64,000 nt of DNA from Cryptomeria japonica. Its lineage: Eukaryota > Streptophyta > Pinopsida > Cupressales > Cupressaceae. The notes beneath the pieces were generated by a model. It did not search any database and was not told where the DNA came from. It worked only from the letters and a program-made list of their open reading frames with translations. Position 1 is the stretch's first letter, and each line of letters begins with the position of its first letter. The stretch lies in NCBI RefSeq assembly GCF_030272615.1, contig NC_081407.1:102285897-102349896 (forward strand), given 5' to 3'. Positions 47,040-59,521 of the stretch are shown one piece after another. The translations under genes and the position numbers were made by a program.

Positions 47040-50000
47040 CATCCACCTCCTGACCTTGCTGATCACTATTTCGGGAAGGAGAGCAACATGCAAAAGGAGC
47101 GACATCAAGCATAGCAGATGGGGCTATCACAAGATCCAAACAAGGATTATTCTCATGTTGTAAGTCACTTTGTTCGATTTGAGGAGCTAGGATTAGGGTT
47201 TATGAAAACTCATCCGATAAATGTTTGTCCACATCAACATACTCATACTCACTATCAGAAGCATTAGGAGTTGCATTACCATTATGAATTACATTTTCAC
47301 CCATTTCTTCATCAAAGTTTAAAGCAAGAGGAGCAAGAACACAAATAAGAGTAAAATCATCACATGTTTTATGCAACTTATGATTTGGAGATGTTGGTTG
47401 AACATATTGCTTAGGAGAAAAGGGAATCATGTCAATTGTTGGAGTCTGAGGAGATTGAGTATTTTGAGGGATAGCTTCACGAGCTCGAACACAATGTCTT
47501 CGTCAGCATTCTCTCACACAACAATTTCATTGAGTCTTAGTGGAAGGCTGAGAAGAAGGAGGAACACTTGGAAAAGTAGGAATGTTTCTCTTCTTGATAG
47601 TAGAAGGTTTAGGTTGAGGTCTTTTTGGTTGAACAAGAGGGGAAGCAGGCCTCTTTTCTCGATAAGAGGAAGGAGGTGGAACTGCACCATAGAAAGGAGG
47701 AATATTAGGTGTAGGAAGGAGACTAGGTCCATCATGAGGAAGAGGTATAGGTCTAACCTTAGGAATAATATTGTTGTTTTCCTTAAGAAAAGGTAATCAC
47801 ATCCATAGGGGTAGGTGGACAATCTTCCTTAGGAGGGAGATTAGTTCTATCTGAGAGGGGAAGAAACTTATCTTGAAGAATAATAGGAATGTCAAGTGTT
47901 GGTGATATAGGTTGAATTAAAGATAAGATCATATTGTTTTTTCATTTTTGATAAAATTGAAAAAAAGCATCTCTCCTTGATGGAAGAGATTTTTTCTCCA
48001 TTGTGAGGAAATTTCAGACATTTGTGGATTGGAGAAGTAATAGCCTTCATGGAAGATAGCCAAGGATAGCCCAACTTCACACAGAATTGCTCAAAAGAAG
48101 ATATGATAACAAAGTCAACATCCATGGATTTAGCATGAACCTCAATAGGAAAAGTGATAGAACCAATGGTAGGACAAGAGAAGCCATCAAATAACTTCAT
48201 AATCACATTAGAAGCATCATAGATCGACTTATGCAATCGTAAAGTGAAAAGATACTCTTCAGTTATGACATTAACCATGCAAGAGGGATCAATTAGGGTA
48301 CCATGACAAGGGATATCCTTAACCTTCACAACTATGTATAAAGGGCCATCGGGTGCTCTAATGGTCTCACTATGGTCAAATGTAATATAAGGATCTTTAG
48401 GCATATCTTGTGTTTCTACCATATTAACCAAGTTTGGAGCCATAGAGGTGAATTCTTCAGAAGTGAGAGAATTAGGCACAATCTCAATAACATGAGAGGT
48501 ATGAGATGGCAAGGGATTAGTGAAAATCTTAAGATTTTGATTAGGAGGAGAAACTGATTTATTCCATTTATCATTCACACCTGCCACAAATATAGTATTA
48601 TTATCAATCAAGTCTTAAACCTTATTTTTCAATGCAAAACATTTCTCAGTATCATGACCCGGTTGATGATGAAATTTGCAAAAGGAATTGTTATCAAAAT
48701 AAGGAGATGCAAGTTTGGAAGGATCAATTTGTTTTATAGGAGGAAAATTGATAACATTTATGTGCAACAACTCAGACATAATACTATGAAAAGATTCATT
48801 CATAGGAGTAAACTACCTTTCTCTTTGGAAAATTTTAGAAATAGAAGGGACACCTGTTGTAGCATTCACATGGTTGTTTTTGATTGGATCATTGAACTTG
48901 ATGAAGCTTTTTGTTGGTTTGAACTTCGCAAATGGTTGTTGAACACTCTCACCCTTATCACTCAAAGCCATAGGAGTGGATTGCTCCATTTGACTCATAG
49001 CCAGTTGATAATTATGGAGTGTTGTGCATAACTGCAGAAAGGAAGTAAACTCAGACCAAAGAAGCTTTTCCCTTATATCTTTTTGTAAATTAGAAATGAA
49101 AATTCTTTGAATATCATTATCAAGCACATGAAAAGAAATTTGAGCACACAAATGCTTATATCTACCAATGAAATCCATCACTTTTTCTTTAACACCTTGT
49201 TTACAATGCATTAAATCAGTCAAAGTGATTTTAGGACCAATGTTGTTTTGAAATTGTTGGATGAAAGCATTTGCTAGTTATTGAAAGGAAGTGATAGAAT
49301 AAGAAGACAAAGAGCAATATCATTGTAATGCCTTATCTCTTAATGTTCTTGTAAACAATTTTGCAATCAATCATTGATCATAAGCAAAATCAGTACACAA
49401 GGTTTGAAATGTTTTGACATGTGTAAGAGGATCACCTTTTCCATTATAGAGTTCTAATTGAGGGATCTCAACATGTTTAGGTGGCACAACTTTAACAATA
49501 TCAAGAGAAAGTGGGCTCGCAACTTCAAAGGTCGAAAAAATAAACTTGGATTGACTCATGGAAGTAATTTGTTGTTGTAAGGAAGATACGGTTTGAGTAA
49601 GATTGTTAATTGTCAGTTCGGTAGAAGAATTGATGTTAGACATAGGTGATTGAGAAGGTGGTGTGATGTTGTGGAAATAAGGCATGGACTGAGAATAAGG
49701 TGGTGGGGAATTATGATAAGTAGGCATTGGTGAAGATTGGGTAGGAAAAGGGACACTTAAAGGAGGAATAAAGTTGTTGAAGGAATTGCCCCCTTGTGTC
49801 ACACTGATTGGTTAAGGAATAATAGGAATATTCATGGAAGACATAGGTAAAGATGGAGGATTAAATTAAGAAGAGGGATTGGCCCCATGACCTATGGTTG
49901 TAGAATGACATTTTGAGTTGAAGTAGCCATGATGTTAGATGTGAAAGTAGGAACACTAGTCATAGGATTAGTCAAAGGAATAGAGGAATTGACTTGTGTT

Positions 50001-50236
50001 GAAGGTTGTGAGTAACCTAGGGTTTTGGCACAACTCTTGATAAGCATGACATTAGAATCAACAATATGTGCAATGCCACACAATATATCAATTTCATCCT
50101 TATCACTTTGAAGCATGCTCTTAAGACCTTCAATTAATGAAAGAGCTTCACTATTAGGGTATTCTTGGGACATCCATTGTTGAAAGTTGTCAACTTGATT
50201 GTCCAATGTGGAAAGTTGATCTAAAGAGACCCTCAT
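47040..50236 (-). pseudogene. Tat-like Ty3/gypsy gag-protease without polymerase
   Basis: From 50236 leftwards it shows an N-terminal helical part (LDQLSTLDNQVDNFQQWMSQ), then a Pro/Ser-rich linker. The retrotransposon Gag domain follows (IPQLELYNGKGDPLTHVKTF, then LMHCKQGVKEKVMDFIGRYK, about 49480-49130). Next come a knuckle-like CKFHHQPGHDTEKC (about 48690-48650; Cys-Phe-His spacing typical of Tat/Athila Gag) and a protease-like LIDPSCMVNVITEEYL (about 48290-48240), in which the residues after the catalytic Asp are changed. After a Pro-rich region with shifts (47820-47510), an acidic linker (SDSEYEYVDVDKHLSDEF) ends near 47200. RT, RNase H and integrase are absent. The frame breaks include several Gln/Arg-to-stop changes. 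Confidence 0.75.
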
Positions 50237-50239
50237 TAA

Positions 50240-52860
50240 AGCTTCTTCTTAAAAGCTTAGGAATGATAGAGAGTGAAGATACCGAACTTGAACTTGATTG
50301 ATCAAGAAGTGGATCTTACTGATCTAGAACTTGATTGAACTAGACACAGCGAGCGAAGATAAAATCGATCTTGAACTTGATTGATCAAGATATGATGAAG
50401 ATGAACTGTTCAAGTTGATCAAGAAATGAATACTGAACACCTGCTTAGATTTAGTGTGATCAAAGATACTCTTTAAACCCTTGATTGAGTTTAAATGAAT
50501 AATTAGCTTGATGTAAAGTGATGAAACTGATTAACGTTAAGAGATTGATTCAGATAAAAGACAAATATCAGCTTGATTTGAAGCGATGAAACTAATATGT
50601 CCCTAGCGATATAAATTGATTTATTTTCTTTAGTTGAAAATATTTTTACTTGACTTTTGATGAAGATTTGAAAAATTTCTCGACATTTGAAGATATGAGG
50701 TCATAAGGTCATGAGTATGCCCCCTCAAGAGCGAAATCAAAAGATAGCGAGGGTACATGATTTTAGGCAATTTTTGGAAATGATAAGTTATTTGAGCATA
50801 AATTGATTCAGAAGAATTATTTGGCGTGTGAGTGCAAAGTTGATTTGTAGAATTGAAATTGAAATGAATTGAGACTCAACATCGAAAAATGAGCGTAATT
50901 TGAAGACAGAATGGGCTCTTGATGAGAGAAACACTAAGGGGTCCAAATTGTGAATTTGACTAGAAAAATGATCTCGTATTTCGATTTTGATCCCGAAAAT
51001 GGAATCAGAACAGTCGATATCATTTGTACTTTGAGACTTTTATGATGATATACGAGATCTTAATTTGATTTCATTGTACTTGTGTCGATTGATTATGGGA
51101 TGTTTTCTATATGCTTTATTCTATATGTATGCATTTCTTTTCAGCATGAATGTATGTAAATGCAGATATATATAAATGTATGTTTTTGTTTCTTTTCATA
51201 TACAGATAAATGAATGAAAATGAGTAATGAGTAATGCAATTTTTTTAATTTTTCTATGCAATAAGATGAATGCAAATGAGTACCTAATGAAATGTATAAA
51301 TCTATATAAGATGTTCATGTATGCAACTACAACATCTCAAAACACAAGTACTCGATCGGAGAAATGATGAAAAAGAGACCACTTAGCATAAGAAATGATG
51401 ATGCTTCCTGTATGTGGGAAAAGTGGGTCAATAGAATTCAATATGTGAAAATATTCTAAAAGACTTGTCCATGCACACACATAGGACTTCTTGATGCAAG
51501 CTATGGAGCAATAAAGTATTACTCAGCTTCCCAAGGTGGGTCCCATGGTTCTCTATCTTACAATGTCCCTCAAACCAATGTTTTTGCTCTCAGATCACTG
51601 AGCAAAATGGTTTAGGGATGGCAAATGCAAGATCGAGGGATGCTTTGATAGATTTTAGAATGAAATGCATCCTAAGATATGCATGATTCTAGAAATGCTA
51701 TAAACTAGATGATAAGATGACAAGGTTAGTATAAATACTATCCTAACATGATATATTTAGTCTATGATTGAACTAAATGATAATATAAAGTATTCTAAAT
51801 ATTCATATTTAAACTAATTCCTGATTTAAAAGAGGCTAAAATGATGAGCATAAAATGAGATATGAAAGCTTGAATGTATTTGAGCATAAGTGATATACTA
51901 CAAATTTGAAGGATGTTTTTAAAATGGAGGAATGAGAGCTCTATTTATAGCAAAAATAGGGCAATGGATGGTAAGGATTGAAAGATTCAATCAAGGGTTG
52001 AGTTTGAAAGTTGGGGATCCATGTTTGCAATTTGCACCAATGAAATGGTGACAAGTGTCAACATAGGGTTGGGTTGAGAGAAGGGGTTGGAGGCATTAAA
52101 TGCTTGAGAAGACCTTATGGTTATCTAGAAGGTAAGGGTCAAGCCTAAATTAGGCTTACCCATTGGATTAAGAGTTAATCCAAGGATAAACCTTTGTGCA
52201 AATGATTAAGAGATAATCATCGTCAAAGCATTAAAGTCCTGATGAGACCCTTGGGTTGGATGAAGGTTGAGTTAAAAGAAATAATTTAACCATGTAAGAG
52301 GGTTTGAGTTAACCATTAATGGTTTTTGAAGACTTTGGGGAATTAAGTGGTTGAAGACTTGAAGCCTTTAATGGTTATCAAAGACTTTGAGGTTTTTGAG
52401 AAGTGACCTCCCTTTGCTTAGGGATGTGACAAAGTTTAGAAGATGGGTTAGGCTAATTAGAAGCGATTAGAAGAGTCTAGAAGGGATTAGAAAGGGGTTT
52501 AGGAAGGCAAGTGGGAGATGTAAGATTTTGCAAGTGGATGGAGGGACAATAGGATTTAATTGAATTAAATGATTTAATTCAATTTGGTTGTAATTTAGGG
52601 AAATTAAATAAATTAGATTTATTCAATTTAGGATAACTATTTAATTAAATTTGTATTTAATTAAAAGTGGATAGGAGGAATTTAATTGAATAAAATGATT
52701 TATTCATTAAATGGATATAGTGAATTTAATTTAAATAAATTGAGTAATTTACTTAATTAAATAGAGAAATGCGGGTATTTTAATTAAATTGGATTTAATT
52801 ATATAGAGAAATGAACATAAAATATTCATTTAGGAATATGGTCATTTTTATACGTCTACA
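50240..52860 (-). repeat. LTR/leader region between the two Tat-like elements
   Basis: The right end is the LTR start of the large element (TGTAGACGTATAAAAATG on minus, from 52860) after its purine tract. A TATA box lies about 910 bp downstream. The left part up to 50240 must hold the rest of this LTR and perhaps the leader or 5' LTR of the gag-protease element, but no boundary could be fixed. Open frames are short and without motif. Confidence 0.5.
51941..51951 (-). promoter_or_regulatory. LTR TATA box
   Basis: The minus strand reads GCTATAAATAG inside the LTR, consistent with the retroelement promoter driving leftward transcription. Confidence 0.5.
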
Positions 52861-52874
52861 TTTTGCCCCTCTTT
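52861..52874 (-). other. Polypurine tract of the large Tat element
   Basis: The minus strand reads AAAGAGGGGCAAAA followed by the LTR start TGTAGACG. Confidence 0.65.
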
Positions 52875-53225
52875 GAAGTGATGTGTGTGCACATGTTATT
52901 TCAAAGAAAATGATGCTTTATCATGATTTATGATCAAATGTAATTTTTGTGTCACTCTTTTGATTTGCCAGCGGTGCCCCTGATTTGATTTGATGCGTGA
53001 TGCCCCAGATTCGATATTTTGATGGTGATGCCCCCTCGGGAGATGAATAAATTTTTTTGAAAATTTTTTATTTGATTTGATGAGTTGCTTGGATGTGTAG
53101 GATTTCGTCGATGTAAAATGTGTGTAAATTGATTCATCTCCTGATAATGTACAACGTGTAAGGTATAGGGGAGACCGCAACCATGTTACAAGTCCATTTG
53201 GCTAACCTTAATTTTATTTTCCTCC

Positions 53226-53233
53226 TATAAAAG
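53226..53233 (+). promoter_or_regulatory. TATA box of the antisense gene
   Basis: CTATAAAAGGGG lies on the plus strand about 80 bp upstream of the ATG at 53307. The spacing gives a leader of about 50 nt. It drives transcription opposite to the retroelement. Confidence 0.55.
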
Positions 53234-53466
53234 GGGAAAAGAGCTTTGATTTGATTCATTTGTGCCTTGTTGACTTTGGAGAAAGAGAATTTGGTCTACA
53301 GAGAAAATGCCTATTCCATATTCCAGACACCGTTTTGAGCGCGTTCGGAGGTACCGGAGACCTGCCGCGTATGGACCACTAGTAAGTCAACGCTTTTGAC
53401 CTACTTTTGATTTTTTATTTGGTCATTTTTAGTCTTTTTTTTATTTTCAAAACTCGGTTTTAACGT

Positions 53467-53940
53467 TTTAGCGTGTCTACGTCATAGATTAGCACATACG
53501 AAGAATGAAGTAGTGCATCCAGCTTAGTTCAGGGGTGCGTCTGAAATAAAATAGGGTAGCGCATAGGAAATTTAGGTTAGCGCGTAGATGTAGAATAGCG
53601 CATGGCGATAGCCAGGTAGCGTGTAGGGTCAGCCGGGTAGCACGTAGGGTAGACCTAGCGCATAGGGGTCACAGGGGTTCGCATGGGTAAGGGGGTTTAG
53701 CGTGTAGGGCTAACCTAGCGCATAGGGGCAAATAGATAGCGCCTGGGGGGTATAGATTTGTGCGTAGAGTTAGTCTAGCACATAGGGTAGGTTAGGTGGC
53801 GCATGGGAGGAAGGTTTTAGAACGTAGAGTCAATCTAGCGCATAGGGTAAATAGATTAGCGCATAGGAAAAATAGCCTAGTGCGTGGGTAAAGTTTAGCG
53901 CAACGGGAATCTGTTTTAGCGCATCTGGGAAATTTTTGCG
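53467..53940 (+). repeat. Irregular array of TAGCGCAT-like words
   Basis: About 23 occurrences of TAGCGCATAGGG or close C/T and G/A variants (tagcgtgtaggg, tagcacgtaggg, tagtgcgtggg) in 470 bp, with spacings of roughly 17-26 bp. The words are CpG-containing and keep more CG than the surroundings. The array lies wholly in the intron of the antisense gene. Confidence 0.85.
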
Positions 53941-54124
53941 AGATGAGCCGATTTGTAAATTTGTCATGTATGTCTGTCATGATTTTATGGATTTGCCCAA
54001 TATGAATGTCGATATAACTTGTTTTGATTTGCGATTTTTCAAGTTTTGTATAGATATCAATGTGGTGTTTTGATCAAAATATGATTTGTTTGCGTACCGT
54101 GTTTCAAATTCAATGTGTGAAGCT

Positions 54125-54300
54125 TGATTTGTGTTACAAGTTGATATGGGTTGGAAACTTGAGTTGTGTTACAAGCTGATATGGGTGGGAAACTTGAGTT
54201 GTTTTACAAGTTTATGTGATTGTGGAGACTTGAGTTGTGTTACAAGTTTTGATATGGTTTTTGATAACTTGAGTTGTTTTACAAGTTGATATGAAATGAT
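54125..54300 (+). repeat. Tandem repeats of about 42 bp
   Basis: About five diverged units sharing acttgagttgtgttacaag and gatatgggtggaaa-like words, in the same intron. Confidence 0.85.
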
Positions 54301-56362
54301 AGGATTTTGAACTTGATGTAGATGAGAAAATTGTTTCATTTTGTTGATGTGAGTTTGATTTTGATATCTTTGTTTTCGATGTGGAAACTGATATTGGATT
54401 TGTTTTGCTTGTTGACAAGAGTGATTAGGTGTGGTTCAGTCGCGAGAGAGATTTCCTAGATCGTGGACATTGATACCGCGGTTGTCACAGGCTGATCTGG
54501 ATATTATTGAGAGATGTGGGTTGACCTCTCTCTTGGATATGCCTCAGTTCACTATGAACCGAGGGCTACTGACAGCATTGGCGGAGAGGTGGCACAGTGA
54601 CACGAACACCTTCCATTTTGCCACTGGAGAGATGACAATCACTCCAAAGGACTGTTACAGGATCCTGCGCATTCCTGTAGTAGGTGCACTACTACCATAT
54701 GAGCAGTCAAAGGAGGGTGGTACAGAGGCACTGCGTCGTATCTTCCACGACGAGATAGTCTGTGGCTATGAGATCCCATGGTAGGAGTTTTTGGACTTGG
54801 ATTATGTGCCACTGCCATCTGTACTAGCAGGGTTCATTGGTGGATTCCTTTGTCCTGATCGCAGGTCAAAAGGATTCTCGGTGGGATGGGGGCTAGTTTT
54901 GGAGGAGATGGTCACACAAGGCCGACAGTTTTCATGAGGATTAGCTATGCTGGCCCATCTATACAAGGGTCTACATGAGGTGGTATACCTCGGTTACGGC
55001 AGTTTGTCAGCTGGCGTGACACTATTACAGGTATGGTGTTGGGAGCACATTCCAGCAGCGAGGCCACTAGCAGACAGGGACAAGCCTGTGGGATGTGCAT
55101 ATGCATACGGATACAGGGGTCTAGTTGTCCAGCATAAGCTGGGCAAACTAGAGCATTGGAGGAGAGTGCTGGATGACATAGATATGGTCACCTGGCGACC
55201 ATATACAGGATGTGAGGTGTGGGCAGAGGACGGGCTGGAGATGCCCTTTGTTTTCATGACCAGATACCAGATCGGGAGGACCCCGTTCGTGATAGAGAGA
55301 TTTGTGGTGACCCGAGTTTTCAGGCAGTTTGGGCGCCAGCAGGGTATTCCACAGGGAGCGTGCCTATATGCACGGCGGCGATAGGATGTAGCAGATTGGG
55401 GGCCGACCATTGATAGTGCAGTGGCGGTGGAGGAGTTTGTTGGGCTGGCCGGGCAAATATGGGATTATGCCCCGGAGATTCAGGATGCGGGCATGATGGA
55501 TGAGTTCACCCGATTGTTTGCCGCACGAGCGGTGGCCGGGATATCTGATCCTGATGAGATAAGGCCAGCTTTTGATTCTGATGGGGAGGAGGGAGAGGGA
55601 GATGATGATGATGATGGAGAGGATGGAGGAGATGGACGAGGGAGAGGAGATAGAGGGAGGCGGGGAGGTAGAGTGAGGAGAGGAGATAGGGGTGTGGAGA
55701 GAACGATGAGACAGGGGATGATAGATAGAGGGAGAGGTGGATTGGCTATTGGAGCTGGTGGATAGGGGAGAGTGGGGGAGGTGCTAGCTGCGGTGGGGGG
55801 TGATGATGAGGCGAGGCGACCAGCTCAGAGGAGGAGGACAGATGTGCTCCCAACTCCAGCACCGAGGACAGGCAGGGTTGGAGGAGTTGCCCCGACACAA
55901 GTACCACTATGGGTGCGAATCCCTACACATGTTGAGGATGCACAGATCCAGACCCTATAGGTGACTGTACAGCAGCTGTAGGCACAGATTTTGACCTATC
56001 AGTAGCAGATTGCTCAGTTCACTACTGAGCAAGATATGGAGATAGAGCGGAGGGGACGAGCGGAGGAGGTGGTGTCTAGCATGTAGAGAGCAGCAACGGG
56101 TGGTCCTATGAGAGACACCCTGAGAGAGCTAGCGTTGAGAGCTCAGGAGGCAGAGTATTATAGGCGGCACTATGAGGCTGTGGTACCCAGAGACCGGCGA
56201 GTATAGAGCTTTGTACAGTCGAGATCTAGTCGATCTCGAGATACTGGGTCGCAGTCAGAGAGCCGAGGTGTGACAGGGCCACCGAGACAGGACCCTCTTG
56301 GGGATCCAGGGGCGGGTGCATCTGGAGCTAGACCATCTCCGTCAGGGGATAGTCATACTTGA

Positions 56363-57689
56363 GAGACGTGGTCTTTGTTGTATTTTTTTTTATCATTGTT
56401 TATTCTTTGTACTGGACACAGTGTTGATACATTTTGTACATTTTGATCAGTTTTGAGATATATATATACAACACCCTTTTCTTTGATCATGTGGTGTGTT
56501 TATATGGATGCATGTTATGTGGGTTATTTCATTTATGTGATGATGCAATGCTTAAATATATGATGTAATGTATGATGCAGGATGTATGCTTTTATATGCT
56601 ATGAGATGTATCTTGAAAATGAGATGTGTGATTTGATATGATGCTAAATGTAAAATGATATGCAACTAATTGTAAAATGATATGCAACTAATTGTAAATT
56701 GATATGCAAACTATGTTTTTGGTAGCATCATCATTCTGTATTTGCCATCTGATATAGCCATTTGTTTGCTTTCTTTGTAGATATCATCATTGAGCATTGA
56801 TTTGTTTAGGATATGTTGAAAATTTATACAAGTATAATGGTATAATTGAACCATAATGACCTGAGAAAAATTTACATGATGTTTGATTTTGCAAGATAGC
56901 ACAAGCGTCAAGGTATAATTGAACCAGGATGACCTGAGTGCGTATTGCGTAAACAGACAAGATTGAATCATTTGTATGCATGAAGTGGAATCAGGCCTTC
57001 AGTGATATTCGATGTATCACGTCTCGAGGCCAGTATTCACACAGTACAAGTGATCGCTTCCCAGACAGAAGACTAAGAAACTATTTGAAGTTCCTCATGA
57101 TCTCTAGCTTTGAAGCTTTTTAGTGAGAAAAGGAAGAGGATCCAATAATTCAAAAAGTTCAAAATGCAGAACTAGTTAAGATTTTTATGCGATAATGCAA
57201 CATTTAATACTTTAGAAAATCATCCATCCTTGGTATTTTTGTGAATTGTTTTGTTTGGTTTTGTGATGAAGTGTAGTTTTGGTTGTTGGATGTCATGTTT
57301 TTGAGTTTTTGCAAGTAGTCTTGATGTCTTGAGTGTTTACCATGTTTAGATGATTGGAATGCCCCTAGCTGAGTGTCCCTCTTGATGTGAATATGTACAG
57401 TGATTTCCAAGCCATGGTGGATTAGTGGTAAGAGGATATATATGGATAAACCAGGATAGTGACTATGCTAAGTATGTCCTGAATGGATATGTGCTAAGTG
57501 TCGGGCAATGGCCGGTAGTGTTTCTACGGATAAAATGGTAGGGATATAGATAGAGGAGCCATTATTTCACAAGAGTGCCTGTTTACCAAGTTTTCACCCT
57601 TTGTTTTTATTGTACTTTATGTTTTTGCTTTTTCTGGATTTTTTGACTTTTTTTTTGCTTATTTTGGCTTTTTCCGTGCACTAGGTTAC
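56363..57689. other. Spacer between the antisense gene and pol
   Basis: No readable domain. A 22-bp unit (aaaatgatatgcaactaattgt) is repeated about three times at 56650-56705, and ggtataattgaacca recurs at 56829 and 56911. The 3' ends of the antisense gene and of pol converge here. Confidence 0.6.
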
Positions 57690-58862
57690 TTAAGTGTAGT
57701 ACCTCTTTAGATGGATGCTGTTAGTTGGTTCATCGAGCACATCTCCTTCTAAATTTGTGATCTGATAGGCACCTGATCCATAGACTGATATGATAACATA
57801 GGGACCCAACCAGTTAGGTTCAAATTTCCCTTTCTTTTCTCAATCTTGCTGATTTCTTGGATTTTCTTTGAGGACTAGGTCACCAACCTTGAAGTTGCGG
57901 GGGATGACTTTGTGATTGTAGCTCCTGCACATGCGTTGTTGATATGCTTTGAGATGAGTATAAGCATGCTGACATCTTTCATCTAATAGTTCAAGCTCTT
58001 GCAGTCGGTTAACTCGATACTCTTCATCTAGGATTAAGCCTTTCAAAGAGACTCTGAGAGATGGGATTTCTACTTCCAGGGGTAAAATGGCTTCTAATCC
58101 ATATACTAATGAGTATGGTGTTGCTCCTGTAGGTGTGCAGATGTTGGTTCTGTATGCCCAAAGTGTTGGATTGAGTTGTACGTGCCAATCTTTGCCTGCA
58201 TCATTCACTGTTTTCTTGAGGATTTTCAGTATTGTCTTGTTAGATGCTTCTGCTTGACCATTTCCCTGTGGGTAGTATGGTGTAGAGAATCTATGTTGGA
58301 TTTTGAATTTTTCACATAGTTCTTGGACATCTTGATTTTTGAAAGGCCGTCCATTATCTGTGATGATTGAACTTGGAAAAACATATCTGCAGATCAGATA
58401 ATTGAGGATAAAAGAGGCAATTTGTTTCTCTATTACTGTGGTCATGGGAACTGCTTCTATCCATTTGGTAAAGTATTCTATTGCTGTTATAATGAACTTG
58501 TGTCCATTTGAAGATGAAGGATGAATTTTGCCAACTAAGTCTAGTCCCCACTGACAAAAGGGCCAAGATGTTGTAAATGGTTGCTGTTCCTATGCTGGTG
58601 CATGAATCAGATTACCATGGATCTGGCATTTAGGACATTTCTTAGCGAAGTGGTATGAGTCTTTCTCCATCGTAGGCTAGTAGTATCCCATCCGTAGAAT
58701 CTTTTTAGCAAGAGTAGTGCCACTTGAATGTGTGCCACAAATACCTTCGTGAAGCTCGTGTAAAGCAGAATCGGAATCATTACGATCAAGGCAATGAAGA
58801 AGAGTACCATCTAGACCTCGACGATATAAAGTATCAGTGGTAAGGGTGTAACGAGCAGCTTG
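57690..58862 (-). pseudogene. Integrase of the large Tat element
   Basis: It inserts the element cDNA. On minus it shows a zinc-binding part (ALHELHEGICGTHSS, then KKCPKCQIHGN, about 58770-58610) and a core with GLD (about 58540), then IITDNGRPFKN (about 58370), then YYPQGNGQAEASNK (about 58270-58230). The D, D and E of the catalytic triad are all present. A C-terminal FKVGDLVL segment and a WLGPYVI segment (about 57820) follow. No chromodomain is seen after it, in keeping with the Tat group. Stops at the usual YYWP Trp (TAG) and at a Gln (58590) break the frame. A TGA at 57840 fits a decayed Trp codon. Confidence 0.9.
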
Positions 58863-59492
58863 TCAGATAAAGTTACGTTTTTGGTTACGGGATTGGTCAA
58901 TTGGTAAGATATTGTGCTTGAGGTAGTCGTATATTGGTCCATATAATGGAGAATCTGAACTAGTTAAGGCATAGATAACCTGGGATTCAGAGTGGTCATA
59001 GGCGGGGGAGAACAGTTGCTCTACCAGGAACTTGTAATGACTCTGTTGCTCTGAAATTTGTAGTAATGAAGCGATAGTAGCCATTGCATCGGCTGCTTTG
59101 TTGTTTAACCTTGGTATTTGCTCGAAGGTGATGTGCACACAATACTGTTTGAAGTCGTCCACCATTCGCTTGTAGGGTAGTAGCTTGTCATCCTTTGTCT
59201 GATAGTCATTGTTGATTTGATGGATGACTATTTGTGAGTCTCCATAGACCTTTAACTCTATGATTTTCCATTCTATGGCCATTTTGATGCCTATAACCAA
59301 AGCCTCATATTTAGCCACATTATTTGTGCATGGAAACATAAGCCTATATGATCTTGGTATAGTGTGTCCTTCAGGAGTGATGAACAGAATGCCAGCACCC
59401 GAACCATGTTGTGTATAGGATCCATCAAAGTATAGGGTCCATTGTTTAGTAGAAAGAGCAAGAACGTCCCTGTCCGGAAATTCAATCTTCAT
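58863..59492 (-). pseudogene. Second RNase H (archaeal-type) of the Tat element
   Basis: WTLYFDGSYTQHGSGAG, then NVAKYEALVIGIKMA, then KVYGDSQIVIHQ, then NNKAADAMA give the D-E-D-D order of an active RNase H distinct from the one fused to RT. A duplicated RNase H between RT-RNase H and integrase is a hallmark of the Tat lineage of plant Ty3/gypsy (Ogre, Retand and relatives). One frameshift near 59560 separates it from the upstream frame. Confidence 0.9.
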
Positions 59493-59521
59493 GGTGTGTT
59501 TTCCTGGTAGCGATGCTTCAG

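Larger units (their letters stand above)
53307..56362 (+). pseudogene. Antisense plant-mobile-domain-like gene carried by the Tat element
   Basis: Exon 1 (53307-53381, starting MPIPYSRHRFERVRRYRR) ends at a consensus donor GTAAGT. The intron runs about 1.04 kb to an acceptor near 54427 (exact AG uncertain). The main exon is one frame to TGA 56360-56362, with about nine nonsense codons (for example at 54782, 54937, 55382 and 55763), nearly all TAG where Gln fits. The start resembles the plant mobile domain (MAIN/MAIL type): SQADLDIIERCGLTSLLDM, then LLTALAERWHSDTNTFHF, then GEMTITPKDCYRILRIPVVG. Further on are VYLGYGSLSAGVTLLQVWCW and FVFMTRYQIGRTPFVIERF. An acidic run, an Arg/Gly-rich stretch (about 55590-55760) and a Gln-rich coiled tail follow. 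In plants such domains occur in silencing-related host proteins and in transposons. Extra antisense ORFs between pol and the 3' LTR have been reported in Tat-lineage elements. Confidence 0.75.

Noticed and set aside
47371-47796. 141-residue Arg-rich plus-strand frame
   Set aside because: Opposite strand of the Pro-rich linker in the Tat-like gag-protease region.
53467-53940. CRISPR-like array
   Set aside because: Words are short, degenerate and irregularly spaced, with no unique spacers, and the context is a plant retroelement.
54994-55410. 138-residue minus-strand frame
   Set aside because: Opposite strand of the mobile-domain-like gene, which has the recognisable domain.
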